NCBI GenBank assembly: GCA_032162705.1
Contig: JAVRON010000145.1
Location: 41,867-105,866 of the forward strand
Length of the DNA stretch: 64,000 nt
Direction of reading: 5' to 3'
DNA from: QHXN01 sp032162705
Lineage (GTDB): Bacteria > Acidobacteriota > Blastocatellia > Pyrinomonadales > Pyrinomonadaceae
Below the pieces are notes generated by a model. It ran no database searches, was not told the DNA's origin, and was given only the letters and a program-made list of their open reading frames with translations. The number at the start of each line of letters is the position of its first letter. Position 1 is the first letter of the stretch. Below are positions 55,926 through 64,000 of this stretch, piece after piece. The position numbers and the translations under genes are program-made.

Positions 55926-55992
55926 ATTAGAAGAAGACGGGCGCTCGGGGCGTTAACCCGTCGCACATCATACGTCAGTCGTCACTGCTTTT

Positions 55993-56679
55993 ATGTTCAC
56001 GATTCCGCTCTTCGTACTGTTCGGCGCGATGGCTATCGGCTGCGCCGTCGCATTGGTGGCGCAGCGCAACCCGCTCTACAGCGCCATCTCGCTGATCGGC
56101 GTCTTCGTCTCGCTGGCGTGCATCTACCTGACGCTCCAGGCACCCTTCATCGCCGCCATACAGGTCATCGTCTATGCGGGCGCGATCATGGTGCTCGTCG
56201 TCTTCGTCATCATGCTCTTGAACGTCGAGGAGGAGGTGCGCCGTCCAGTTCGTTTGCATTACCTCATCCCGGTCGGCGTGCTGCTGGCGGCAGTCCTCAT
56301 CGGCGAGGCCGCATTCATGTTGAAGCTCGGCAGCGCGGCGCGTATCGAGCCGCTGCCGCCGCAGGCTTCCGATGTTGGACTGACGGCCTCCATCGGCACG
56401 GGGATGTTCACGAAGTATCTGCTCCCCTTCGAGGTCACGTCGGTGCTGATTCTGATGGCGCTCGTCGGCGCGATCACGCTCGCGCGCCAGACCCGTTCGC
56501 CGCTTCTGGCCGCGCCGGGCAACGTTGCGGAAGAGCCGCCCGTGCTCGACGCGGGGAGCGACGTGTTGATTCAGCCCGGAGAGACGGCGGCCACGGGGCG
56601 AGCGTTCGCACAGCAACAGATCGAGCAGGGCGAGGCCGCCGCCGCGCCCGTCACAGAGGGGCGAGAGGGGGGCGTGTGA
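55993..56679 (+). CDS. nuoJ: NADH-quinone oxidoreductase subunit J
   Basis: 228 residues with five membrane segments (e.g. PFIAAIQVIVYAGAIMVLVV, the conserved pi-bulge-bearing helix, then FVIMLLN). A ~55-residue acidic/Ala-rich C-terminal tail extends past the usual end. Its TGA shares its A with the nuoK ATG (TGATG), so the two are coupled. Confidence 0.95.
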   Translation: MFTIPLFVLFGAMAIGCAVALVAQRNPLYSAISLIGVFVSLACIYLTLQAPFIAAIQVIVYAGAIMVLVVFVIMLLNVEEEVRRPVRLHYLIPVGVLLAAVLIGEAAFMLKLGSAARIEPLPPQASDVGLTASIGTGMFTKYLLPFEVTSVLILMALVGAITLARQTRSPLLAAPGNVAEEPPVLDAGSDVLIQPGETAATGRAFAQQQIEQGEAAAAPVTEGREGGV

Positions 56680-56990
56680 TGACGAACGCAGTTCCTTTGA
56701 CGTGGTATCTGGCACTCTCTACGGTGCTCTTCACCATCGGGGTGGTCGGAGTCATCACGAAGCGCAACGCCATCTCGATGTTCATGTGCATTGAGCTGAT
56801 GCTCAACGCCGTCAACCTGACGTTCGTCGCCTTCTCCAGCTACTTTGGAGACGTGTCGGGACAGCTCTTCGTCTTCATCGTGATGACGGTCGCTGCCGCC
56901 GAAGCCGCAGTGGGCCTCGGCATCATCATCGCCATCTTCCGCAACCGCGAGTCGCTCGACGTTGACGACGCGAGCGTGCTGAGACTTTAA
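56679..56990 (+). CDS. nuoK: NADH-quinone oxidoreductase subunit K
   Basis: 103 residues, three membrane segments. NAISMFMCIELMLNAVNLTF with its buried Glu and VAAAEAAVGLGIIIAIFR with the second Glu are the conserved proton-channel helices. Start overlaps the nuoJ stop by one base. Followed at once by a GTGATGA element. Confidence 0.96.
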   Translation: MTNAVPLTWYLALSTVLFTIGVVGVITKRNAISMFMCIELMLNAVNLTFVAFSSYFGDVSGQLFVFIVMTVAAAEAAVGLGIIIAIFRNRESLDVDDASVLRL

Positions 56991-56993
56991 AGG

Positions 56994-57083
56994 TGGTGAT
57001 GAGTGATGAGTGATGAGTGATAAGAAAAGAAGGGTAGCTATTTCTTATCGCTCATCACTCATCACTCATCACTCATCACTTTC
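56994..57083. repeat. GTGATGA heptad inverted-repeat element
   Basis: Fills the nuoK-nuoL gap. Left arm GTGATGAGTGATGAGTGATG, right arm ATCACTC repeated four to five times, ending TTTCTT at the nuoL ATG. It shares its unit with the element before nuoC, 10 kb upstream in the same operon. Confidence 0.92.
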
Positions 57084-57085
57084 TT

Positions 57086-59503
57086 ATGACTAACCACTTG
57101 CTCTCCGTCGTCGTGTTCGCGCCGCTCATAGGAGCCGTCATCTGCTGGCTGGCCGGGCGAAAACTCCGCAGCGAGTCGTTCGTCGGCGTCGTGGCGTGCG
57201 GGTCGGTGGCGGTCTCAGCGGTCTCGGCGCTTCTCATCGCGTTCACTGCCTGGGGCGGAGCCGCGCTGACGAACGAGCGCGCCGTGCCCGTGATGAGCCA
57301 CCTCTGGACGTGGATACAGGTCGGCACGTTCCGGGCCGACTACGGTTTCGCGATGGACAGGCTCTCGGGCGTTTACGCCTGCTTCATTACGTTCGTAGGT
57401 CTTCTCATACACATCTTCGCCACCGGCTACATGCACGGCGACCGTGGGTTCTACCGCTTCTTCGCATACCTGAACCTCTTCATGTTCATGATGCTGACGC
57501 TCGTTCTGGCCGACAATCTGCTTTTGATGTTCGTCGGCTGGGAGGGCGTGGGGCTGTGCTCGTATCTTCTCATCGGCTACTACACAGACCGGCGCGAGGC
57601 GGGCGACGCGGCGAAGAAGGCTTTCGTCGCCAACCGCATCGGCGACTGGGGAGTCGTGCTCGGCATCATGCTGGTCTTCTGGTTGACAGCCGGAGCGGGA
57701 CATCCTTCGATCAGCTTCTTCGACAAGACGCCCGCGATGCAAGGCAGCGACGTACTGACGAGCGCTCTCAGAACTATCAGAGACATGCCGGTCGAGGCGT
57801 TCGGTTGGCGGATGATCTTCGCGGGCGGCATCACATCCGCCGCCGTTCTGCTTTTTATCGGCGCGACGGGCAAGTCGGCGCAGATTCCCCTCTTCGTCTG
57901 GCTGCCGGACGCGATGGCGGGCCCGACTCCGGTCTCGGCTCTCATCCATGCGGCGACGATGGTCACGGCGGGCGTCTACATGGTCGTTCGCTGCTCCGCC
58001 ATCTTCTCGCACGCGCCGACGGCGCTTTTCATCGTCGCCGTCATCGGAGCGGCCACGGCCATCTTCGCGGCGACCATCGCCATCGCGCAGAACGACATCA
58101 AGAAAGTTCTGGCCTACTCGACCATCTCGCAACTCGGCTATATGTTTCTTGCATGCGGCGTCGGCGCGTTCGTCGCGGCGATTTTTCACGTGATGACGCA
58201 CGCCTTCTTCAAGGCGCTTCTCTTCCTCGGTTCCGGCTCCGTCATCCACGGGATGCAACATGAACAGGACATGCGTCGGATGGGGGCACTCAAGAAGTAC
58301 ATGCCCGTCACGTTCGCGACGATGGCCGCGGGCTGGCTCGCCATCAGCGGCTTCCCGCTCCTGTCCGGCTTCTTCTCGAAAGACGAGATTCTCTGGAAGA
58401 CCTGGAGCAGCGAGTCAATCGGCACGGCGGGCATCGGCAAAATCCTTTGGGTCGTCGGCATCGTCACCGCCGGGCTGACCGCCGTCTACATGACGCGCCT
58501 GATGGTGTTGACCTTCTGGGGCGAAGAGCGCTTCCGCGAAGCACATGCGGGCGGCGAAGCGGACGAGGCGCACTCGCACGCTTTTGACGAGGGCTTGAAG
58601 CCGCACGACGCACGCCTCGCGTCCGAAGGCGACCGCCCGCAACACAGCCCCGGCGAAAAGATTGACAGTCCCGGGGGAAAAGTTGACAGCCACGCCCACA
58701 CAGTTGACAGCCACGGCGGCGCTCAACAAGCGTTCGTCCTTGCCGCAGACCTCGACGACGAGGACGAGCAAGAGGAACACCATCACGGCCCCGTCGAGCC
58801 GCACGAGTCGCCGTGGATGATGACTGTGCCGCTGATCGTGCTCGCAATCCTCTCGGTCGTCGGCGGCTGGATCGGCATCCCTTATGCGTTGAGCGGCGGC
58901 GCGGTCGCGAACTATTTCGAGCAGACGCTTGAGCCTGTCGTCGCGCGCGTCCCAGAGAACGGCGAGGCGACAGCGCACACCGGCGACGCCGTAGAGCGTG
59001 CCACGGGCGCGACCGCCGAACCCCCGAGCGCGCACGGCAACGAGGGCGCGGTTCCGCAGTCGCTCGGAGAGGGCGAGGCCGGGGGCCATGTCGCCATCGC
59101 AGAGCACGCGCAAGCCCCTGCGGAGGTCTCGAAGGAGCGACTCTTTACGGGCATCTCAATCGTCATCGGTCTCGCCGGCATCGGGTTAGGCTGGATGGTC
59201 TTCCGCCGCAGGCCGTTGTTGGAGATGCCGAGCTTGCTTGAGAACAAATATTACGTGGACGAAATCTACGACGCGGCGCTCGTCGAGCCGATCAAGACAG
59301 GCTCGCGCGAAGGGCTTTGGCGGTTCTTCGATGTGGGTGTGATTGACGGAATCGTGAACGGACTCGGGCGCGGGACGGCGGCGCTCGGCGGTCTACTGCG
59401 CTACCTGCAACCGGGGTTCGTGCGCTCGTACGCGGCCATCATCCTGCTCGGCGCGCTCGCCGTCATCGGCTTCTTCGCATACAACGCCTGGTACATACGA
59501 TAA
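57086..59503 (+). CDS. nuoL: NADH-quinone oxidoreductase subunit L with extra hydrophilic inserts
   Basis: 805 residues, antiporter-like proton-pumping subunit, against a usual ~610-650. The core is intact: LLMFVGWEGVGLCSYLLIGY, KSAQIPLFVWLPDAMAGPTP, and FFKALLFLGSGSVIHGM with its conserved Lys and His. The extra length is in two water-soluble inserts: ~484-574, His/Asp/Glu-rich (DEAHSHAFDEG, DEDEQEEHHHG) with 7-residue repeats, and ~626-682, Ala/Glu/Gly-rich. Both lie after helix 14 or so, near the lateral helix. No Shine-Dalgarno because a repeat element reaches the ATG. Confidence 0.95.
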   Translation: MTNHLLSVVVFAPLIGAVICWLAGRKLRSESFVGVVACGSVAVSAVSALLIAFTAWGGAALTNERAVPVMSHLWTWIQVGTFRADYGFAMDRLSGVYACFITFVGLLIHIFATGYMHGDRGFYRFFAYLNLFMFMMLTLVLADNLLLMFVGWEGVGLCSYLLIGYYTDRREAGDAAKKAFVANRIGDWGVVLGIMLVFWLTAGAGHPSISFFDKTPAMQGSDVLTSALRTIRDMPVEAFGWRMIFAGGITSAAVLLFIGATGKSAQIPLFVWLPDAMAGPTPVSALIHAATMVTAGVYMVVRCSAIFSHAPTALFIVAVIGAATAIFAATIAIAQNDIKKVLAYSTISQLGYMFLACGVGAFVAAIFHVMTHAFFKALLFLGSGSVIHGMQHEQDMRRMGALKKYMPVTFATMAAGWLAISGFPLLSGFFSKDEILWKTWSSESIGTAGIGKILWVVGIVTAGLTAVYMTRLMVLTFWGEERFREAHAGGEADEAHSHAFDEGLKPHDARLASEGDRPQHSPGEKIDSPGGKVDSHAHTVDSHGGAQQAFVLAADLDDEDEQEEHHHGPVEPHESPWMMTVPLIVLAILSVVGGWIGIPYALSGGAVANYFEQTLEPVVARVPENGEATAHTGDAVERATGATAEPPSAHGNEGAVPQSLGEGEAGGHVAIAEHAQAPAEVSKERLFTGISIVIGLAGIGLGWMVFRRRPLLEMPSLLENKYYVDEIYDAALVEPIKTGSREGLWRFFDVGVIDGIVNGLGRGTAALGGLLRYLQPGFVRSYAAIILLGALAVIGFFAYNAWYIR
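58661..58720. repeat. In-frame 21-bp tandem repeat in nuoL
   Basis: Copies start at 58661, 58682 and 58703, each opening with (A/G)TTGACAG; the last is partial. Period 21 keeps the frame and encodes VDSHxxT-like heptapeptides in the first hydrophilic insert. Confidence 0.85.
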
Positions 59504-59509
59504 ACGCTC

Positions 59510-61078
59510 ATGCAGCAATACCTGCTCACGATTCTCATCCTTCTCCCGGTGGTCGGCGCAACGGCCATCGCGCTGCACGGCCTCGCGCCTTACGCCGAGA
59601 GGAAGCACTATCGCTGGATCGCGCTCGGCTTCTCCGCGCTGACCTTCGCCGTCTCGCTGCTTCTTTTGAGCCAGCCCGTGGGACTGGGCCCGAACAGTGT
59701 GTTCCACTTCGTGCGTGACGTGCCGTGGGTCGGGTCAATCGGCGCGCATTATCACGTGGGCGTTGACGGGATGAGCCTCTGGCTCGTGCTCCTGACGACG
59801 CTGCTCGTGCCCATCGCGATTCTTTCGAGCTGGACTTCAATCGAGAAAAGAGAGCTTGCGTTCTTCGCCTTCATGCTGGCGTTGGAGTCTGCGATGATCG
59901 GCGTCTTCGTCTCGCTCGACCTGCTTCTGTTCTATCTCTTCTTCGAGGCTTCGCTCGTCCCGATGTTCTTCCTCATCGGCATCTGGGGCGGCGAGCGCAA
60001 GCTCTATGCGGCCATCAAGTTTTTCATCTACACGTCGGTCGGAAGCCTCTTGATGCTCGCAGGAATCATCGCACTCTGGTACGCCTTCGGCACGTTCGAC
60101 TACACGCTGATTCTCGCCGCACTTCAGGCAGACCCCGGTAAGCTGACTTCCGAATATACTTTCTGGCTCTTCCTCGCCTTTGCCTTTGCGTTCAGCATCA
60201 AAATCCCGCTCTTTCCCCTGCACACGTGGCTGCCCGACGCGCACACCGAAGCGCCGACCGCCGGGAGCGTCCTGCTCGCGGGCGTGATGCTGAAGATGGG
60301 GACGTACGGATTGCTACGCTTCAACTTTACGCTCTTCCCTGCACAGGCACGCGCCTTCGCCCCGCTCTTCATCGTGCTCGCCATCATCGGCATCATTTAC
60401 GGGGCGCTCGTCGCGATGGTGCAGCCGGACGTTAAAAGGCTCGTGGCCTATTCGTCTGTGAGTCACATGGGATTCGTCGTGCTCGGCATGTTCTCTTTCA
60501 CCGAGTGGGGCATGCAGGGCGCGCTCTACCAGATGCTCAACCACGGCGTCTCGACGGGCGCGCTCTTCCTTCTGGTCGGCATGATCTACGAGCGGCGGCA
60601 CACGCGACAGATAACAGACTTCGGCGGACTGTCGAAGCCGATGCCGCTGTTCGCAACCTTCCTCGTCATCACGTCGCTCTCTTCCGTGGGGCTTCCGCTG
60701 CTGAACGGCTTCGTCGGCGAGTTCCTCATCATGTTCGGCATGTGGAACTCGACACAGAGCGTCGCGTGGCCGTGGATTGCGACGATGCTCGCAGCGACGG
60801 GCGTCATCTGGGCCGCCGTCTACATGCTCTGGATGTTGCAGCGCGTGCTGTTCGGGCGTGTGACTCGGGCTGAGAATCGTCGGCTCGCCGACTTGAACTG
60901 GCGCGAGATTGGTTTGCTGCTGCCGCTGCTCGCGCTGATGGTCTACATGGGCGCGTACCCGCGTCCCTTCCTCGCGCGCTCGCGTGCGAGCATCGAGCAG
61001 GTGCGCGCGCGCGTCGTCGCGGGCGAGACGCAGGGCGTCTTCCACGCCGAAGCGCAGGAGTCACAAGTCATTCCTTAG
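59510..61078 (+). CDS. nuoM: NADH-quinone oxidoreductase subunit M
   Basis: 522 residues, second antiporter-like subunit. FFEASLVPMFFLIGIWGGER, the pumping-channel FAFSIKIPLFPLHTWLPDAH and KRLVAYSSVSHMGFVVLG are present. Starts six bases after the nuoL stop. Followed by a repeat element and then a thioredoxin-like gene instead of nuoN directly. Confidence 0.97.
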   Translation: MQQYLLTILILLPVVGATAIALHGLAPYAERKHYRWIALGFSALTFAVSLLLLSQPVGLGPNSVFHFVRDVPWVGSIGAHYHVGVDGMSLWLVLLTTLLVPIAILSSWTSIEKRELAFFAFMLALESAMIGVFVSLDLLLFYLFFEASLVPMFFLIGIWGGERKLYAAIKFFIYTSVGSLLMLAGIIALWYAFGTFDYTLILAALQADPGKLTSEYTFWLFLAFAFAFSIKIPLFPLHTWLPDAHTEAPTAGSVLLAGVMLKMGTYGLLRFNFTLFPAQARAFAPLFIVLAIIGIIYGALVAMVQPDVKRLVAYSSVSHMGFVVLGMFSFTEWGMQGALYQMLNHGVSTGALFLLVGMIYERRHTRQITDFGGLSKPMPLFATFLVITSLSSVGLPLLNGFVGEFLIMFGMWNSTQSVAWPWIATMLAATGVIWAAVYMLWMLQRVLFGRVTRAENRRLADLNWREIGLLLPLLALMVYMGAYPRPFLARSRASIEQVRARVVAGETQGVFHAEAQESQVIP

Positions 61079-61084
61079 CGTCCT

Positions 61085-61172
61085 TTGTAAAAACCTTCGA
61101 GACCTTTTTGGTTAAGAGGGTTCTGGCTCAAACACAAAGGTCTCGAAGGCGTTTACGAAGAGCACAAAGGTT
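61085..61172. repeat. Intergenic inverted repeat, CTTCGAGACC/ACAAAGG class
   Basis: Left arm CTTTGTAAAAACCTTCGAGA then CCTTTTTGGTT; right arm CACAAAGGTCTCGAAGGCGT then TACGAAGAGCACAAAGG. It fills the gap between nuoM and the thioredoxin-like gene and resembles the CTTTGTG element at 49-143. Confidence 0.8.
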
Positions 61173-61178
61173 TTTTGG

Positions 61179-61760
61179 ATGCGACGGTATTCAACAATCA
61201 TTCTGACGCTGGCGCTCACGCTTATAGCTTTGTGCGTGCAGGCTTCGGCGCAGCAAAAGAACGACGCGCCCAACGCGACGCAAGAGTCGGGCTTTCGCCT
61301 GAAGGGACTGGACGGGAAGTTTTATGACACGGCGTCGATGCGCGGCGACGTGCTCGTCGTTTCGTTCGGCGCGACGTGGTGTGTGCCCTGCACCTGGGAG
61401 TTGGTCGCCATCGAGGAGTTGAAAGAGGAGTATGCGGGCAAGCCCGTCAAATTCCTCTGGGTCAACATCGAGGACGCGAAGCGCACGACGAACAACGCCC
61501 TTCGCTACTACGTCAAAGATCGCCGGCTGACCATTCCCGTTCTCCGCGACCCCGGCGGTGTGGCGCTCGCACAATATGAGAAGACGGGCACGCGCGTCCC
61601 CGTCATGGTCTTCTTCGACCGCGAAGGAGTTTTTAGCGCACCCGTCCACAACGGCATGTCGCAGGACATAGCCCTCTATAAACAGTTGGTTCGCGAACGT
61701 GTGAACGCGCTGTTGGGCCCGCAGCAGCCGAAGGCGGAGCCTGCCGCCGCGAACAGATAA
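61179..61760 (+). CDS. Secreted thioredoxin-like (TlpA/redoxin) protein
   Basis: 193 residues. Signal peptide ~1-24 (IILTLALTLIALCVQASA). Thioredoxin fold with redox motif FGATWCVPCTWEL (~65-77) and cis-Pro region TRVPVMVFFDREG. It is of the type that reduces disulfides or apocytochromes outside the cytoplasm. It lies between nuoM and nuoN, 100 and 54 bases from them, on the same strand, so it is probably co-transcribed with complex I. The partner is unknown. Confidence 0.88.
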   Translation: MRRYSTIILTLALTLIALCVQASAQQKNDAPNATQESGFRLKGLDGKFYDTASMRGDVLVVSFGATWCVPCTWELVAIEELKEEYAGKPVKFLWVNIEDAKRTTNNALRYYVKDRRLTIPVLRDPGGVALAQYEKTGTRVPVMVFFDREGVFSAPVHNGMSQDIALYKQLVRERVNALLGPQQPKAEPAAANR

Positions 61761-61814
61761 TTTTGCCGCACGCGCGCCGGACGCTTTCCGAGGCGGCGCT
61801 TTAAAGTCGAGACG

Positions 61815-63434
61815 ATGAACTTGAGTTTCACAATGACGCCCGCCGCACCGGACATAAATTTCGGCCTCCTCCTGCCCGAGCTGATACTCTCCGTGGCGGG
61901 CATCCTCGTCATGATGGTGGACGCCTTCACGCGCCGTCTGAGCCAGCGCTGGGTGACGGGCGCAATCTCGCTCGTGGGGCTTGGCGGGGCGGCGGCGGCG
62001 ACACTCTGGCTGTGGAGCGGCGCGCAAGGCTCAGCCGACAGCTCTGCCTTCAACGGCATGATCGTCCTCGACCCGATGCGCCTCTCCTTTACGCTCGTCT
62101 TTATCATCGTCTCGGCGCTGACGATTCTCGTCTCGATGATCTGGGTCGAGTGGGAGGGTTTGCCTGCGGGCGAGTTCCACACGCTGCTTCTGTTCGCAAC
62201 CGTGGGGATGATGCTGATGGCCGCGGGCAATGACCTCGTGATGATCTTCCTCGGTTTGGAAATCCTCTCGATTGCGACCTACGTCATGGCGGGCTTTCGT
62301 AAAAACGACCTGCGCTCGAACGAGTCGTCGCTTAAATATTTCATCCTCGGCTCGTTCTCGTCGGCCTTCCTGCTCTTCGGCATCGCGCTCATCTACGGCG
62401 CGACGGCGAAGGAGATTCCCTCGGGCCCGCAGGTGGCGGGCGCGGTCGTTCAGCACGCCATCATGGCGGGCACGACGAACATCAGCGAGATTGCCGAACG
62501 TCTGAACGACAGCCTCTACCCGCCGCTGCTGTTTGCGGGCGCGGCGATGCTCCTCATCGGCTTCGGCTTCAAGATCGCACTCGCGCCCTTCCACGTCTGG
62601 ACGCCGGACGTTTACGAGGGCGCACCCACGCCCGTCACGGCCTTCATGGCGGCGGGCCCGAAGGCCGCCGGCTTTGCAGCTTTCATGCGCGTCTTTCTGC
62701 TCGCCTTCCCGCTGGTCGCCGCTTCGTCGCAGACGAGGACGGGCGCACAACTCCACGCCGCATGGCTCGGCGCGCTCTGGCTCATGGCGATTCTGACGAT
62801 GACCGTGGGCAACGTCGTGGCGCTCGTGCAGACGAACGTCAAACGGATGCTCGCCTACTCGTCCATCGCGCATGCGGGCTATGCGCTGGTGGGCTTTGTC
62901 GCGGCGGGCGCGGCGGCAGACGAGGCGCGGCGGCAGGACGCGGTGGCGGCTGTCGTCTTCTACCTGCTCGTCTATGCCGTGATGAACCTCGGCGCGTTCG
63001 CCGTCGTGACGCTCATCGCGCGCAGCGGCGACCGCCGCACGGATACAGAGGACTATCGCGGCATCGGCTTCCAGACGCCCGCGCTGTCGCTCACTCTCTC
63101 GCTCTTCCTTCTGAGCCTGTTGGGCGTTCCACTGACCGCGGGGTTCATGGGTAAGGTCTTGGTCTTCAGCGAAGCGTTGGGACAAGGGTACAGGTGGCTC
63201 GTCGTCATTGGCGTGCTAAACACCGCGATTTCTGTATACTATTATCTGCGCCTGATCGTCGTGATGTTCTTCCGCGAGCGCACGACGCAGTGGAGCGCGC
63301 CGCGCATTCCGGCGAGCGTCGCACTCGTGCTCGTACTGACCGTCGGCGGCGTGCTCTACCTAGGACTCTTCCCCGGACGAGTCATCGACGCCTTCCGCGC
63401 CGCGCAGTGGAACGTCGTTTCGGCGCTGCATTGA
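61815..63434 (+). CDS. nuoN: NADH-quinone oxidoreductase subunit N
   Basis: 539 residues, third antiporter-like subunit. LVMIFLGLEILSIATYVMAG, SSLKYFILGSFSSAFLLFGI, FKIALAPFHVWTPDVYEGAP and VKRMLAYSSIAHAGYALVGF carry the conserved Glu, Lys and pumping Lys residues. Last gene of the operon visible here. An ATG six codons downstream is an alternative start. Confidence 0.96.
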   Translation: MNLSFTMTPAAPDINFGLLLPELILSVAGILVMMVDAFTRRLSQRWVTGAISLVGLGGAAAATLWLWSGAQGSADSSAFNGMIVLDPMRLSFTLVFIIVSALTILVSMIWVEWEGLPAGEFHTLLLFATVGMMLMAAGNDLVMIFLGLEILSIATYVMAGFRKNDLRSNESSLKYFILGSFSSAFLLFGIALIYGATAKEIPSGPQVAGAVVQHAIMAGTTNISEIAERLNDSLYPPLLFAGAAMLLIGFGFKIALAPFHVWTPDVYEGAPTPVTAFMAAGPKAAGFAAFMRVFLLAFPLVAASSQTRTGAQLHAAWLGALWLMAILTMTVGNVVALVQTNVKRMLAYSSIAHAGYALVGFVAAGAAADEARRQDAVAAVVFYLLVYAVMNLGAFAVVTLIARSGDRRTDTEDYRGIGFQTPALSLTLSLFLLSLLGVPLTAGFMGKVLVFSEALGQGYRWLVVIGVLNTAISVYYYLRLIVVMFFRERTTQWSAPRIPASVALVLVLTVGGVLYLGLFPGRVIDAFRAAQWNVVSALH

Positions 63435-63519
63435 AAGTGCCAGCGGACATTTGAAAGGGTGTTTGAGCAACGGGCGTGTGAGACGTTTGGGGCCCGGTTT
63501 CTCCGTCAGAAGCTGCGGT

Positions 63520-64000
63520 ATGATGAGAGCAGCGACCGTAACAGAAAAGAGCCACGCCTTAAGCGCCAAGCGCGCACCGCATGTCCCGCGCCCCGGCTCG
63601 GTCGAGGCATTGGTCGGAGAGATCAGGGACAGGCTCGGCGATGAATGGCCGCCGCGCATCTACCGCGAGCGGATACTGGCGACACGTACGCGCTCGCACA
63701 TAGTCCCGGCAGCTTTGAAGAATGCGCCCGTCGAGGTGCAGCACACGCTCCTCGGCATTGAGTTGAAAGTCGGGCGACGACGTATCTCCTGCCCCGATCT
63801 CGCGACGGCGCGTTATCTCTCGGTCTTCGCGCGCGCGGGTTTGACTGAAGTCGCAGTCCCTTACGACATCACGAAAATATCGCATCTCGCCGACGTGTTA
63901 GAGTCGGCATGGCAGCGAATGCTCCTGCTTGCCGTTCACTTGACGAAGGGGAGCGCCGGAACGCTCAGCGCGCGCTTGCGTACCGCGACCGTGAAGGAGG
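63520..64000 (+). CDS. Unknown protein, partial, runs off the right edge
   Basis: An open frame of 160 codons with no stop before the window end, from the first of two adjacent ATGs at 63520. The reading gives PRPGSVEALVGEIRDRLGDE, then IYRERILATRTRSHIVPAAL, VEVQHTLLGIELKVGRRRIS and CPDLATARYLSVFARAGLTE. The codon pattern is typical of real genes here. I do not recognise the family. It starts 86 bases after nuoN on the same strand and may belong to the same transcript. Confidence 0.7.
   Translation, partial: MMRAATVTEKSHALSAKRAPHVPRPGSVEALVGEIRDRLGDEWPPRIYRERILATRTRSHIVPAALKNAPVEVQHTLLGIELKVGRRRISCPDLATARYLSVFARAGLTEVAVPYDITKISHLADVLESAWQRMLLLAVHLTKGSAGTLSARLRTATVKE

Noticed and set aside
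62031..63185. 384-codon minus-strand open frame over nuoN
   Set aside because: Charged, domain-less antisense of a clear antiporter-like subunit.

Overview
The window is high-GC bacterial chromosome that I place, by inference, in the Acidobacteriota (Blastocatellia-like). The hints are a giant secreted protein with a Solibacter-type C-terminal domain, lamin-tail domains and Thr/Pro linkers, Coa1/TonB-type proteins, and a fatty-acid cluster of the rpmF-plsX-fabHD-acpP-fabF type. No rRNA, tRNA, phage, insertion sequence or CRISPR array was seen. It reads as core chromosome with unusual intergenic repeats rather than a mobile island.

Layout. 0.1-5.3 kb (minus): a signalling trio of diguanylate cyclase, AAA/anti-sigma-kinase-like fusion and STAS protein. 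5.4-15.4 kb (minus): a peptide ABC importer with two binding lipoproteins, two permeases and two ATPases, interrupted by a secreted Cys-rich protein. 15.4-17.0 kb (minus): coaE and folD. 17.1-18.0 kb (plus): a CusF-Sco copper lipoprotein. 18.0-30.1 kb (minus): thiolase, a small membrane protein, 3-hydroxyacyl-CoA dehydrogenase, a TPR protein, yceD-rpmF-plsX-fabH-fabD-acpP-fabF, then etfB-etfA; fabG is absent. 30.6-36.4 kb (plus): sugar nucleotidyltransferase, phosphohexomutase, mutM, and a methionine synthase/MTHFR fusion behind a good promoter, a SAM-II-like riboswitch candidate and a terminator. 36.5-43.7 kb: a sulfotransferase (minus) and a ~1,987-residue surface protein (plus). 43.6-45.9 kb (minus): thiS, thiG and an unknown protein. 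46.0-63.4 kb (plus): a complex I operon, nuoABC-[Coa1/TonB]-DEF-[HicB-like]-GHJKLM-[thioredoxin]-N, without nuoI. A partial gene runs off the right edge.

The most unusual structure is in the spacers. At least 16 intergenic gaps are filled by imperfect inverted repeats, and in many of them the arms are short tandem units with a 7-base period (CAGTAGT, GTGATAA, GGAGTCT, AAAAATC, GGTAAAT classes). Others use 8-11-base units (CACAGAG, CTTTGTG, CCGCAGAGGC classes). They often start at the upstream stop codon and end at the downstream start codon, replacing the expected ribosome-binding site. Five of the CAGTAGT elements also appear to share a core between their arms. Short in-frame tandem repeats with 21- or 27-base periods occur in four coding regions as well.

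Functionally the genes link peptide uptake, acyl-CoA metabolism feeding electron-transfer flavoprotein, fatty-acid synthesis, one-carbon/methionine metabolism, and aerobic or anaerobic respiration through complex I. All family calls come from reading translated motifs by eye; no database search was run.
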